DNA of 64,000 bases, from NCBI GenBank assembly GCA_001247695.2, contig LGRX02014118.1, forward strand, positions 5,933 to 69,932. The letters run 5' to 3'. The translations under genes were made by a program, and so were the position numbers. Of the stretch, positions 33,506-43,909 are shown in pieces. Positions within the stretch are counted from its first letter, which is position 1. Every line of letters begins with the position of its first letter. This DNA is from Cymbomonas tetramitiformis. Taxonomy: Eukaryota > Chlorophyta > Pyramimonadophyceae > Pyramimonadales > Pyramimonadaceae. The notes beneath the pieces were generated by a model that saw only the letters and a list, made by a program, of their open reading frames with translations, had not been told where the DNA came from and did no database searches.

Positions 33506-35541
33506 GTGGCCACCGCTGATAACATCGAAGTCCCTACCAGAGGTGTCGCATAGGCCACTAAGATGTCGTGGGGTGTCGCGGCACTGTCCATTCCCGCATA
33601 TCTGCGCCGATAGGCTTTGATCTCCTTGGTCGCTTGAGCCGCTGATAACATTACCATCGGTTCCAGAGCCATCGCGGTTCTCTCGCCTTTGCGTGTAGAG
33701 CTACGCCCTGGCGAACATCCCCGTATCCGCACGGATTTGCCATGCTGGCGAAACTTGACTGATCCCCACCCATCATAGTCCAGCGTGACCGGCGAGAGGT
33801 GTCTCAACCACCTTCCTCCGAGTACAATGTCCACCTTGATGCCCAGAGGAAGTACTCGCATCTTGATGACCTCGGAGTAAGTCCCCTCTGAAGTCTCGGC
33901 GGTCAGCTTGCCGTAAGCGACTTGCGCAGAGGTCTGCACTGACCCATCCGCGAGGGTAACGTTCAGCGGCATCCCATTAGCGCGAACTGTGAGGTTCAAT
34001 CTCTTGACGCACTCACTGGAGATGAATTCATCCGAGGCACCAGAATCCACCAGCACGCGCACTCGCTGTCCCTTCAGCAAGGCCCAGAACACCAATAGCA
34101 GCGTTCCCTCTTTGTCCCGAATCGCAGTCAGCTGACTGTCCTGGTTCCACATTACTTGACCATCGCGTCGCAGATGTGCACAGATGGCTGCTCGCACTGG
34201 GTGATGCAAAGGTACGCGCTGCTTAGACCGGATAGGTCTTGTGCGCGGTGGTGCAGGCTGCGAACGAGGATCCGGACCAAAGTACCATCCACCTTCCAGG
34301 TCGCGATCTGCTTGTAGCTGCCGCTCCTTAGCGCGTCGCTCTTGTCCCTGAGCGCGTCGTCTGGCGCGGCTCTGCGTGCGGCTTTCCAGAGGGTAAGAGC
34401 GAAGAGGTTGGATGGAAATCTTCTCCTCCTCTTCCTCCCCAGCGCTATCTTCTGGTTCGGACTTTTGAGTGAACGAGGGGGTTTCTTCTTCCCGCGGTGC
34501 CGCCTGGGCGTTGGTGACGTTCGCTGGTGCTGCCACTGCTTCATTACCTTCCAGGATCGGCCGCAGACGATGGCGTTGCTGTTTCTGAATGGTCAGTAGC
34601 AGTTCCAGGTGGGTTTCCTCCTGGATGGTTTTCAGGGGAGTCGGCTCCACTCCTTCTGTCACCGTTGTCAGCACACTTGGATTGTTCTCCGATCTGGCGG
34701 CGGCCAGCTGTCGCTCCATCAACTGCTGCGTGAAGTTGAGCGACCGCTGGGAGTCCTCGAGGTCAGAAATGTCCCCAGAAGTTGCGGGCTGAGAACTGGA
34801 TGGAGATAAGGTCAAATCCAGAGTTGTCGCTGGATTCGCATCTGATGGTTCCGCTGAGTCCAGGGAGAGTGAATCACCACTTGCTGTTGAGGGTAGAGCC
34901 AGGTGAGCAGCCTCCTCCGCAGCTTCCCTTTCTCGCTGGTTCCATTGGTGCACCCTGTATAGACTGCACCATGCGTCTGGAATTCCTACATCTCCACCAG
35001 AACCTGGGATAGTACCGCACTCGGTCTCCAGAGATAGCTGAACTGCTCCTTCGGTTATCGTTAGGTCAGGGGTGACCTTCCCATGCCATCTGTACCAGCG
35101 GCGGCGATATCTGCGCCACCCTTCTGGTACCCATGCATCTCTCCATTTCTCATTCTCCTTTACCAGCGCTGCCGCGGCCATGTGCTCCGGGTGCGTCATC
35201 TCTCTCCAAGCACGCGTGCGATCCGCCAGTGACTCTGCTCGAAGTCCTGGTGGTTCATCTCCCAGCCTCGTAACCTCTGCCTCATGCTGCAGTCGGTCTC
35301 GTACAGTCTTCGGAGTTCTGCTGCGAGGTTTTCCAGTGCGCTTGCGCGCTGCACTCGTAGTGCGCTCTGCGCTTGAGGTTGACGCCCTCTCTGCCAAGGC
35401 TGGACACGCTGCTGGTCGAGACGTCGAAGGAAACACCTCAGGTCGAAGTTTAAAAGGTGGGGGTTCTGAAGCTGGGCCAGTTTTTGAAGTTCCACCCCCT
35501 TCCTCCCCACTGTCGTCCAGAGGGTGTGAAACCGCGGGTAA
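33445..35541 (-). pseudogene. gag-pro: Gypsy gag (5'-truncated) and aspartic protease
   Basis: The frame is open from the LTR junction (35541) to TGA at 33445, about 698 codons. There is no valid start, because the 5' deletion removed it. The N-terminal part has a tryptophan/arginine-rich stretch (WRRYRRRWYRWHG) and long Glu/Ser/Pro-rich linkers; I see no zinc knuckle. The C-terminal part is a retroviral-type aspartic protease with LVDSGASDEFIS (catalytic DSG codons near 34038-34047) and a second hydrophobic-Gly segment (VDIVLGGRWL). The stop overlaps the pol frame, consistent with -1 frameshifting for pol expression. Confidence 0.85.
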
Positions 35542-36141
35542 TCGCTGACGTCATCCTCGGTGTCATCATATTCAGGCGAAGTTGGCTCCCATTTCGGACT
35601 GGCAGTGTCCATGTCATATATGACACCCGCGTCATCTTTGTCATCCGAATCTGGTAGTTTCTCCTTACTGTTAGTGACACCTGCGTCATCATTGTCATCA
35701 GAATCTGGTAACTTCTCCTTACTCCAGGACACAGCGCCTGTACCCGAATCTTCACTGTTCGTAGGCGCTGAGTGTATAGGCTTACGCCCCTTGTAGGGAA
35801 TTCCACGATATTCGTCATCGTCAATCACAATCGTCGGATTCCAGTACGCGATCCCAACGCGGCTGATCGGTAATGAGAATGGCGCTACCGGCGCCTTCAA
35901 CTGAGTGGCGTCTTCTAGAAACCAGCCGCCGCCCCTATTACGCTCCCAGCGGCGTAGCGCACCAGAAGGGTGTACGATAATATGCTGCCAGCTATAATCA
36001 AGTCCAGGCTTTCGCTCCCCATAGTACGAAGTCAATGGCTCGGGAGTCCCCTTCCGAGCCCATTGCCATCTCACTGCCCCAGTATGCATAAATACAATAT
36101 GCCAATCGAATAGCTTGGCCGGGCTATTGTTCCCTGGCACA
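35542..36141 (-). repeat. Truncated 5' LTR of gypsy element (600 bp)
   Basis: Matches 27924-28523 with about three substitutions. It ends abruptly at 35542, where gag sequence starts, so the 3' 723 bp of the LTR, the primer-binding site and the gag start are missing. The breakpoint lies at TCGCTGACG. It fuses the LTR open frame to gag sequence read in a different phase. Confidence 0.88.
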
Positions 36142-36146
36142 CGCAC

Positions 36147-38283
36147 ACTACAGCGGGAGCACTTCGACATGAAGGTGGCGAAGCACGTCCAACGCAAGTT
36201 GTTCGACGGCAAGGAGGGTAGATTTTCCGGTGCGGAGCCCCACGCGGCGGCCATCTTCACGAGGATGGTCTCTGCCCTGCAGGCGGCATTCGTCACTGAG
36301 GACACCGGTTTCCTCCCGCTCTTCACGCTGGACGACGCTACTTTGGCCGTCCGCGTGGAGGCCAACAATTTGTTGTTCTCCACGATCGAGCTGCTGATCG
36401 ACCCCTCGTCGCCCGCAGCGGACTGGTTGGACTCCTCCCACGCCAGCTTCCCAGCGGACGGTAAGCGTGTCCTGCTCGAGTTCGCCCGTCGGATGATCCC
36501 GGTTGGGGACCCCTTCCAGGGGCAAGCGGACATGTTTGCCGTCCGCATCGCTGCGGGCGTGGACCCTCATGGACCCATTGAGGACTTCAACGCCGCGCTC
36601 AAGGCAGCGAGGGCGAGATCGACGCTCCAGGACGAGGACGTGAAGTCCCTTTTCATCAAAGCCCTCGACGCCACCTTCTACCAACCGGTGGTGTCCCGTT
36701 TGCTCCTTCACGACCAGCGAGCCGCCCACGACCTACTCACCATTCAGCAGTGGGTGCGGGAGTGCTACGGCGAGCACGTGCGGGCGGGCACCGCCGCCGC
36801 ATCCGCACACCGGTACTCCCACGGCACGCACTTCATGGAGAAGGGCGTTGATGGGTCGGGTGCGGCGGGTGAGATCGAGGACTTACGGACAATGGTACTC
36901 GACTTGAAGAGACAATTGGCCACCTTCCTCGTCGCCGCCGAGTCCGAACCGTCTCCGCGGGGGTTTACCCCTCGCGCGGACAAACCGGACCGCCGGGTCA
37001 AGACCCGTTTCGCAGCCTCGCCCCTCCCCAAAGGGGGGAATTGGTCTCAGTCCGTCTCACGGAAGGTGGCCTTCCACCGCGAGAGCGGTGCGACAATCCC
37101 GTACTGCCAAAATCAGGTGTGTGCTAAGGGGAAAGCGAGGCATTGGCACCGGGACTGCCCGAACGGGGGCAGGGCCGGGCTCTCGGCGTTCGCCTTCGCC
37201 GAGGAGGCCGAGAACTCCGTGCTGGCCGCGAAGTTCCAGCACGCCATCGACCACGGCGACCCCGTGGAATTCGACGCCCTCTGCATGCTTGCGGGCGGGA
37301 AGCCGGAGGTCTTCACCGATCTTTCGGCGTGCTCGTTCTGCGAGGAGGACGGTGAGGTCCTCGTGTCCGCTGTCGCCGAATTCTCTGAGATGGCACACGC
37401 GGCTGGAGCTTCCACGTTCAACGTCAACACCTTCACTGCCGACTTGCCGGTGGTGTCGGAGCCGGCCGCGCACTCCCCGCCCGCGTCGGTTGAGTCCGAA
37501 GAGGAATGGACCGGTCCGCCGAACCCCTTCTGCCCTCCCGTCACCCGCACGTTTGCCGATTTCATTGAGAGTACGGGAATTGCGTTGGGGGCGCCCGACG
37601 AGCCGGCCGCGAGCATGAACTTGCTCTCCGCGGTTGAGACGCCGGAGCGCGTGATCGACTACAAGCCCGCGGCTTACGCCGCGTGCGGCGATGACGACAA
37701 GGGTGCCTCGGTGGCACCGCCGCGGCCACGGTACGGCTGCGGGAACGGCATTCCGAGGTTCGCGAGGTCTCTCCTCACTTCCTCCTTGGTGTGCGCGCTC
37801 TTTATGATTTGTGCCGCCGCCGCGCCGCACGCCGTTGCCGGTGTCGGTGGTGCCGGTGCGCGCACATGCACGGGTCCACCGGTCGGTGGTGCTACGTCCA
37901 CTGGCTCGGCAGTCCCGGCTGCGGAGGCTTCGCCAGCTGACATGATTCCAGACATGCCATGTGCCATTCCGCCTCGTCGCCAACGGCGGGAGCAGAGACG
38001 GCAGGGACTCTACATGGCTCCGATGCCGTGGCATCCCGGGCCGCCGCCGCCTGCCGAGTTGTTTGTGGACGGCCCTCCGCTGTCGCCGGCTTCATCTTCA
38101 GATGACGAGGCTCCACCGTCGGGCGGCACTTGGCAGCACCCTGGTACGGTGCAGCCTCCCGTGATCGAGAATCCGTCAATTCCTTCTACGAATGATTCAT
38201 CACCGGCCCCGGGGGCCGGCAACTGCTTCACAGTCACGCTGCTCCGAGCCGGGCAGACAGCTCCGAAGACCACTAGTGGCTAG
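36147..38283 (+). pseudogene. gag: gag of gag-only element copy 1, codons 56-767
   Basis: Continues the frame broken at 27200; together they would encode about 767 residues ending at TAG. An N-terminal helical region (about 60-330) resembles a capsid-type domain. A variant zinc knuckle begins at about residue 376 (C-x4-C-x6-H-x4-C: CQNQVC...HWHRDC) instead of the usual CCHC spacing. The C-terminal third is acidic and then Pro/Gly/Ala-rich, with one hydrophobic segment near residue 597 (LLTSSLVCALFMICAAAA). No protease or polymerase follows. The GC content, about 62 percent, is much higher than in the host gene. Confidence 0.85.
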
Positions 38284-38535
38284 AATTAGTCACGCCGTGC
38301 CTGCCTGGGAGTTAGCTGTAGTGTAGCCTCCTAGATGTGCAGAAGGGCTCGCTGAGTTTGAGCCGTGTTTAGGGTTTTAGCAAAGTAACAGCAGTATCTG
38401 ACAATCTTGCTGTGACCTGGGACCGCCCTGACCAAGAGTACAGGCCCCCAGTTGTGCTACAGTTTCCTCCTGAAGTTGAGTAGGGAGTTTGTTTGCTTCG
38501 TTCACTACTAGCTCCGGTCACCACCCTAGGTGGTG

Positions 38536-38745
38536 TGCTGGATGTGACACACCGACAGTAAAGACTGTCACCTGTCACTTCCTATAGTAGGCTGGGTGAC
38601 CGTCACCAGTAGACGGGAAACACCCGTTAGTATTTATGTGTATCTCTTTTATCAATCTGAGCCTTTTACCGTTCTGATATCGAAACCCTTAACACAAGGT
38701 TTATTCTCCGTTATCCGATATATACACCCGACTATATATCTGACA
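38536..38745 (+). repeat. 3' LTR of gag-only element copy 1
   Basis: 210 bp, with one mismatch to the 5' LTR (CACAAGG against CACAGGG). Followed by the duplication ACTCT and resumption of the host exon. Confidence 0.93.
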
Positions 38746-39180
38746 ACTCTTGTGGATTGCGCTGGTGAGTTAGTCCTCACAAGTATTTCTTTTGTAAGTT
38801 GCAGGATTTCAAGTGCTAACGAGAGTTATGTTTGCTATGCAGCCACGCGTATGATCTTGTGCTACATTCACTCCTTGCCGGAAGACTACATCAAGGTTCG
38901 AGATGCCGTTCGCTGTGGGGCTACGTTCACGAGTCCGAAGCTTTATGGCCCTGCCTACACTGAGGCCCCCGTGAAGGATCCCACATGGTTTGAGGAGACG
39001 TTGGGCATCACTCATACGAAAAGGGGGTTTGAGGAAAACTGCCTGAATTTGCTATGGGCGATCCAAGCAGCAGCTGGGTCTCAGATTAATATGGCCCCCG
39101 CAGTACTGGCAGCGTCGCGGATGATGGAAGCCAAAGAAATGCCAGATATCATTCACGAGATCGCCGCGTTCGGTGCGAAG

Positions 39181-39368
39181 GTGACCCCGTTGATACACGG
39201 CCTGTCAGTCCGATCATGCCTTGCTTGGGGATGTAAGGGCAGTTGGTATATCCACTGAGAAGTGTGACAATCGTATACGATTGTCAAGCTCTGGCGTTAG
39301 GTTCGTCACCTTGACTCAGAGTCTGCCCTGCCCCTGAGTTCAAATACTGATTCTGATGCGTATTACAG
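39181..39368 (+). repeat. Palindrome-bearing intron (repeat family member)
   Basis: Starts GTGACCCCGTTGATACAC and ends TATTACAG, joining FGAK to AVWEWLEL in phase. It holds the TGACAATCGTA palindrome at 39265-39286 followed by CAAGCTCTGGCGTTAG. A second copy of the same intron-like sequence lies at 45619-45735. Confidence 0.75.
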
Positions 39369-40266
39369 GCTGTTTGGGAATGGCTGGAACTCCGTGTGAA
39401 AGCGTTACGCCGGGAGGGCGGGATGGCCGATGCTCTGAACCAAACGGAGATTTTCGATCCTGATTGGGACCCGAAGAGCGCCGTGATTGAATTCATGGAG
39501 CTGAAAATCGAACACAAGGACCTACATGCTGCCGAGGGAATCCAGGGTGCGGTGGACTTCAACAAGTGCCAACGCGAGTTGTTGGAGAAGCTTATGAAGA
39601 CATTGCTGGATTTCGGAATAAAGGTTAGAGCTGTTCAAATATTTACATTGCTATTCATTATCTATTTGCTGCGTATGTATTTCAAAGCAGACTCGTAAAA
39701 GCAGTGTTCCACAGGTTAACCAAGCTCTCGCCGACAGGAATAAGGGTGAACGCAGCAATAAATTAATGGTTAATTTCCGCAATGAGTAAACATTGATGCA
39801 CACTCGCTATGGAGTGGATCTGATCTTTGTGGATGGTCCTTTTGGGCTGTTCCCGGAGGTATGGGATACCTTTTCAACAGACTTCTACTCATACATGGGT
39901 GGTATTTGCATGTCGACTATGGATTACGGTGGCACCGTGATTCTATTCTTACCGGAATCGACTACCCGCAGTATGGTGACCATTAACGGAAAAAACTTCG
40001 CGATATCCAGGCAGCAAGCTATCATCGATGCCTTCTGCGCTTCGACCAACGGCTGGCCGCTGAAATGGACATGCCACCAAACGGTTCAATACTGAAATCG
40101 GGGCGGAGGACGCATAGGTAATACTGCGGCTGCTCCGTGCAGCGTTTTGCAACCATATGTGCTGTTGCACTTGGTGGAAGATCCCGAAAAGAATAATAAA
40201 CTACCGAAGTGGGCCCCGATGCGAAGCACCGTCGGAAAGTTTGCGAACGCGTTCACGAACATCATG

Positions 40267-40747
40267 GTAAGAATCCTGGTATGCATCCATTTCTTGTCAT
40301 GAACGAAACTCCGCTAAACAAAATTGTCAAGCATGTGCAATAGGTCTGACACCCAGACTCACGTGTGACAATCGTATACGATTGTCAAGCAGGTGCATTA
40401 GGTCTGACACCCAGACTCACGTGTGACAATCGTATACGATTGTCAAGCAGGTGCACTAGGTCTGACACCCATACTCACGTGTGACAATCGTATACGATTG
40501 TTAAGCAGGTGCACTAGGTCCGACACCCAGACTCACGTGTGACAATCGTATACGATTGTCAAGCAGGTGCACTAGGTCCGACACCCAGACTCACGTGTGA
40601 CAATCGTATACGATTGTCAAGCAGGTGCATTAGGTCCGACAGCCAGACTCACGTGTGACAATCGTATACGATTGTCACGAGTGTGTGTATACCAGGAGTA
40701 TAGAATTAATTTGTCGCCTTGAAAAGAATATGTTTGTTTATGAACAG
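40267..40747 (+). repeat. Intron carrying a 58-bp minisatellite (six units)
   Basis: GTAAGA donor, AACAG acceptor. Between them, six units with an exact 58-bp period (palindromes at 40366, 40424, 40482, 40540, 40598 and 40656). Each unit is GCAGGTGCACTAGGTCTGAC, ACCCAGACTCACG and the 22-bp palindrome centred on GTATAC. Unit-to-unit changes are single bases, so the array is young. It resembles a CRISPR array superficially but has no variable spacers. Confidence 0.85.
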
Positions 40748-40946
40748 GAGATACCGCTGCCACCTAAGGAGTACCTCAAGAAACCAGATGGACAAAATAT
40801 TCGCTGTGTTCAGAAGCCGAGCCGTCTCTACCGTGAACTGATGCGCCTGTACAGCAACATGGATGCTTGTGTCATGGAGTTTCCTTGCGGAACGGCTCCA
40901 GCCTCCATGGCGGGGTATATGGAGCAAAGGCATGTCCTTTCGATCG

Positions 40947-41122
40947 ACGGAGAATAAACCCTGTGTTAAGGGTTTCGATATCAGAACGGTAAAAGGCTCA
41001 GATTGATAAAAGAGATACACATAAATACTAACGGGTGTTTCCCGTCTACTGGTGACGGTCACCCAGCCTACTATAGGAAGTGACAGGTGACAGTCTTTAC
41101 TGTCGGTGTGTCACATCCAGCA
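40947..41122 (-). repeat. Truncated 3' LTR of gag-only copy 2 (176 bp)
   Basis: Matches the 210-bp LTR except that the outer 34 bp are missing. The join to host sequence is at ACGG, shared by both sides (microhomology). Confidence 0.88.
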
Positions 41123-41374
41123 CACCACCTAGGGTGGTGACCGGAGCTAGTAGTGAACGAAGCAAACAAACTCCCTACTCAACTTCAGGAGGAAACTGTA
41201 GCACAACTGGGGGCCTGTACTCTTGGTCAGGGCGGTCCCAGGTCACAGCAAGATTGTCAGATACTGCTGTTACTTTGCTAAAACCCTAAACACGGCTCAA
41301 ACTCAGCGAGCCCTTCTGCACATCTAGGAGGCTACACTACAGCTAACTCCCAGGCAGGCACGGCGTGACTAATT

Positions 41375-43909
41375 CTAGCCACTAGTGGTCTTCGGAGCTG
41401 TCTGCCCGGCTCGGAGCAGCGTGACTGTGAAGCAGTTGCCGGCCCCCGGGGCCGGTGATGAATCATTCGTAGAAGGAATTGACGGATTCTCGATCACGGG
41501 AGGCTGCACCGTGCCAGGGTGCTGCCAAGTGCCGCCCGACGGTGGAGCCTCGTCATCTGAAGATGAAGCCGGCGACAGCGGAGGGCCGTCCACAAACAAC
41601 TCGGCAGGCGGCGGCGGCCCGGGATGCCACGGCATCGGAGCCATGTAGAGTCCCTGCCGTCTCTGCTCCCGCCGTTGGCGACGAGGCGGAATGGCACATG
41701 GCGTGTCTGGAATCATGTCAGCTGGCGAAGCCTCCGCAGCCGGGACTGCCGAGCCAGTGGACGCAGCACCACCGACCGGTGGACCCGTGCATGTGCGCGC
41801 ACCGGCACCACCGACACCGGCAACGGTGTGCGGCGCGGCGGCAGCACAAATCATAAAGAGCGCGCACACCAAGGAGGAAGTGAGGAGAGACCTCGCGAAC
41901 CTCGGAATGCCGTTCCCGCAGCCGTACCGTGGCCGCGGCGGTGCCACCGAGGCACCCTTGTCGTCATCGCCGCACGCGGCGTAAGCCGCGGGCTTGTAGT
42001 CGACCACGCGCTCCAGCGTCTCAACTGCGGAGAGCAAGTTCATGCTCGCGGCCGGCTCGTCGGGCGCCCCCAACGCAATTCCCGTACTCTCAATGAAATC
42101 GGCAAACGTGCGGGTGACGGGAGGGCAGAAGGGGTTCGGCGGACCGGTCCATTCCTCTTCGGACTCAACCGACGCGGGCGGGGAGTGCGCGGCCGGCCCC
42201 GACACCACCGGCAAGTCGGCAGTGAAGGTGTTGACGTTGAACGTGGAAGCTCCAGCCGCGTGTGCCATCTCAGAGAATTCGGCGACAGCGGACACGAGGA
42301 CCTCACCGTCCTCCTCGCAGAACGAGCACGCCGAAAGATCGGTGAAGACCTCCGGCTTCCCGCCCGCAAGCATGCAGAGGGCGTCGAATTCCACGGGGTC
42401 GCCGTGGTCGATGGCGTGCTGGAACTTCGCGGCCAGCACGGAGTTCTCGGCCTCCTCGGCGAAGGCGAACGCCGAGAGCCCGGCCCTGCCCCCGTTCGGG
42501 CAGTCCCGGTGCCAATGCCTCGCTCTCTCCTTAGCACACACCTGATTTTGGCAGTACGGGATTGTCGCACCGCTCTCGCGGTGGAAGGCCACCTTCCGTG
42601 AGACGGACTGAGACCAATTCCCCCCTTTGGGGAGGGGCGAGGCTGCGAAACGGGTCTTGACCCGGCGGTCCGGTTTGTCCGCGCGAGGGGTAAACCCCCG
42701 CGGAGACGGTTCGGACTCGGCGGCGACGAGGAAGGCGGCCAATTGTCTCTTCAAGTCGAGTACCATTGTCCGTAAGTCCTCGATCTCACCCGCCGCACCC
42801 GACCCATCAACGCCCTTCTCCATGAAGTGCGTGCCGTGGGAGTACCGGTGTGCGGATGCGGTGGCGGTGCCCGCCCGCACGTGCTCGCCGTAGCACTCCC
42901 GCACCCACTGCTGAATGGTGAGTAGGTCGTGGGCGGCTCGCTGGTCGTGAAGGAGCAAACGGGACACCACCGGTTGGTAGAAGGTGGCGTCGAGGGCTTT
43001 GATGAAAAGGGACTTCACGTCCTCGTCCTGGAGCGTCGATCTCGCCCTCGCTGCCTTGAGCGCGGCGTTGAAGTCCTCAATGGGTCCATGAGGGTCCACG
43101 CCCGCAGCGATGCGGACGGCAAACATGTCCGCTTGCCCCTGGAAGGGGTCCCCAACCGGGATCATCCGACGGGCGAACTCGAGCAGGACACGCTTACCGT
43201 CTGCTGGGAAGCTGGCGTGGGAGGAGTCCAACCAGTCCGCTGCGGGCGACGAGGGGTCGATCAGCAGCTCGATCGTGGAGAACAACAAATTGTTGGCCTC
43301 CACGCGGACGGCCAAAGTAGCGTCGTCCAGCGTGAAGAGCGGGAGGAAACCGGTGTCCTCAGTGACGAATGCCGCCTGCAGGGCAGAGACCATCCTCGTG
43401 AAGATGGCCGCCGCGTGGGGCTCCGCACCGGAAAATCTACCCTCCTTGCCGTCGAACAACTTGCGTTGGACGTGCTTCGCCACCTTCATGTCGAAGTGCT
43501 CCCGCTGTAGTGTGCGTACCGATGCCAAAAATGCGGCCCCCGCCGAATTACCGGCCGGCTGTGCCGCTGGCGGGGTCGCGGGCGTGTTGGCATGCCTGGC
43601 AGCAACGGAGTCAAAAATCGTGCTTAACTCCTATGCTAGTATTTACCCCGGAAACGGGGTAAGATTAATTGACATATTCCTTGAATTTTAGCCCCATAAT
43701 ACCCCTCTAGGGACCCCCAATGGCCTTGGTGGGTATGTCGAATGGACCGCATGAGAGCCACCGCCAAATATATGTAGGCTCTTTCAGCGAAAACAATGGT
43801 ATGACAAAGTTCGAATGGTATGTCGACCAAAGAGGTAATGAAACCCATGCTAGCATAGGAGTTAATGTGCGGCGGCCATGCTAGCCGTCGATCTAGTAGA
43901 AGCAACCAT
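41375..43909 (-). pseudogene. gag: gag of gag-only copy 2, interrupted by a MITE
   Basis: From ATG at 43909 the frame reads MVASTRSTASMAAAH and stops at the MITE edge, about 7 bp having been lost just before. After the MITE the gag frame resumes and runs openly to TAG at 41375, with the same zinc-knuckle variant and hydrophobic segment as copy 1. The 717 codons from 43528 differ from copy 1 by only a few residues. Confidence 0.85.
43628..43861. mobile_element. MITE with TTAA target duplication (piggyBac-like)
   Basis: 234 bp. Terminal inverted repeats CTCCTATGCTAGTAT / ATGCTAGCATAGGAG match at 14 of 15 bases. It is flanked by TTAA on both sides (43624-43627 and 43862-43865). Copy 1 of the host retrotransposon has the intact single TTAA at 27085-27088, so the insertion and its ends are proven by comparison. 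There is no coding capacity for a transposase. TTAA duplication is characteristic of the piggyBac superfamily, though the ends here start CTCC and not CCC. Confidence 0.88.

Larger units (their letters stand above)
27201..36141 (-). mobile_element. Ty3/gypsy LTR retrotransposon with two methyltransferase domains
   Basis: 8,941 bp on the minus strand, flanked by the target duplication CGCAC (27196-27200 and 36142-36146). The gag-only copy 2 gives the uninterrupted target sequence, which fixes both ends. Order along the element: 5' LTR remnant (36141-35542), gag-protease (35541-33445), pol (ends 28604), polypurine tract, full 3' LTR (28523-27201). The domain order RT-RNase H-integrase-chromodomain is that of chromoviruses. 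The shared 600 bp of the LTRs show about three differences, so insertion was recent. It is defective: the 5' LTR lacks its last 723 bp, and the primer site and gag start are gone. Confidence 0.93.
26433..38745 (+). mobile_element. Gag-only LTR retrotransposon, copy 1 (split by a nested insertion)
   Basis: Identical-length 210-bp direct repeats at 26433-26642 and 38536-38745 begin TGCTGGATGTGAC and end TATCTGACA, with one mismatch seen. They are flanked by the target duplication ACTCT (26428-26432 and 38746-38750). Removing the nested gypsy element and its 5-bp duplication leaves about 3.37 kb. The interior has one gag frame and no reverse transcriptase, integrase or protease. It is therefore non-autonomous (TR-GAG type) and must use enzymes from another element. 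The bases after the 5' LTR (GGTTTGGCCCCAC) are not an obvious standard tRNA primer site. The target is an exon of the methyltransferase-like gene. Confidence 0.92.
38746..40946 (+). pseudogene. 3' half of split gene with beta-class DNA methyltransferase motifs
   Basis: Exons: end of the interrupted exon (to 38764), 38843-39180, 39369-39624, 39715-40266 and 40748-40946. Junction phases agree, and a TGCTAAC branch-like site precedes the 38842 acceptor. In the last two exons I see DLIFVDGPFGL (motif IV, DPPY-like) before MEFPCGTAPASMAG...HVLSID (motif I, FxGxG-like). Motif IV before motif I is the order of beta-class N4-cytosine/N6-adenine DNA methyltransferases. The exon 39715-40266 contains an in-frame TAA (39787-39789) and TGA (40093-40095). 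With the transposon insertion and a cut 3' end at 40946, the locus is probably a pseudogene. Confidence 0.6.

Noticed and set aside
36148..36729. 193-codon antisense frame over the gag capsid region
   Set aside because: Shadow of gag with no family motifs; identical copy in the second element for the same reason.
37057..38034. 325-codon minus-strand frame opposite gag (and its partner at 41624-42601)
   Set aside because: Arg/Gly-rich antisense shadow of GC-rich gag; present only because the sense strand is coding.
40322..40680. CRISPR-like array (regular palindromic repeats)
   Set aside because: The whole 58-bp unit is repeated, with no variable spacers, no cas genes and a eukaryotic intron context.
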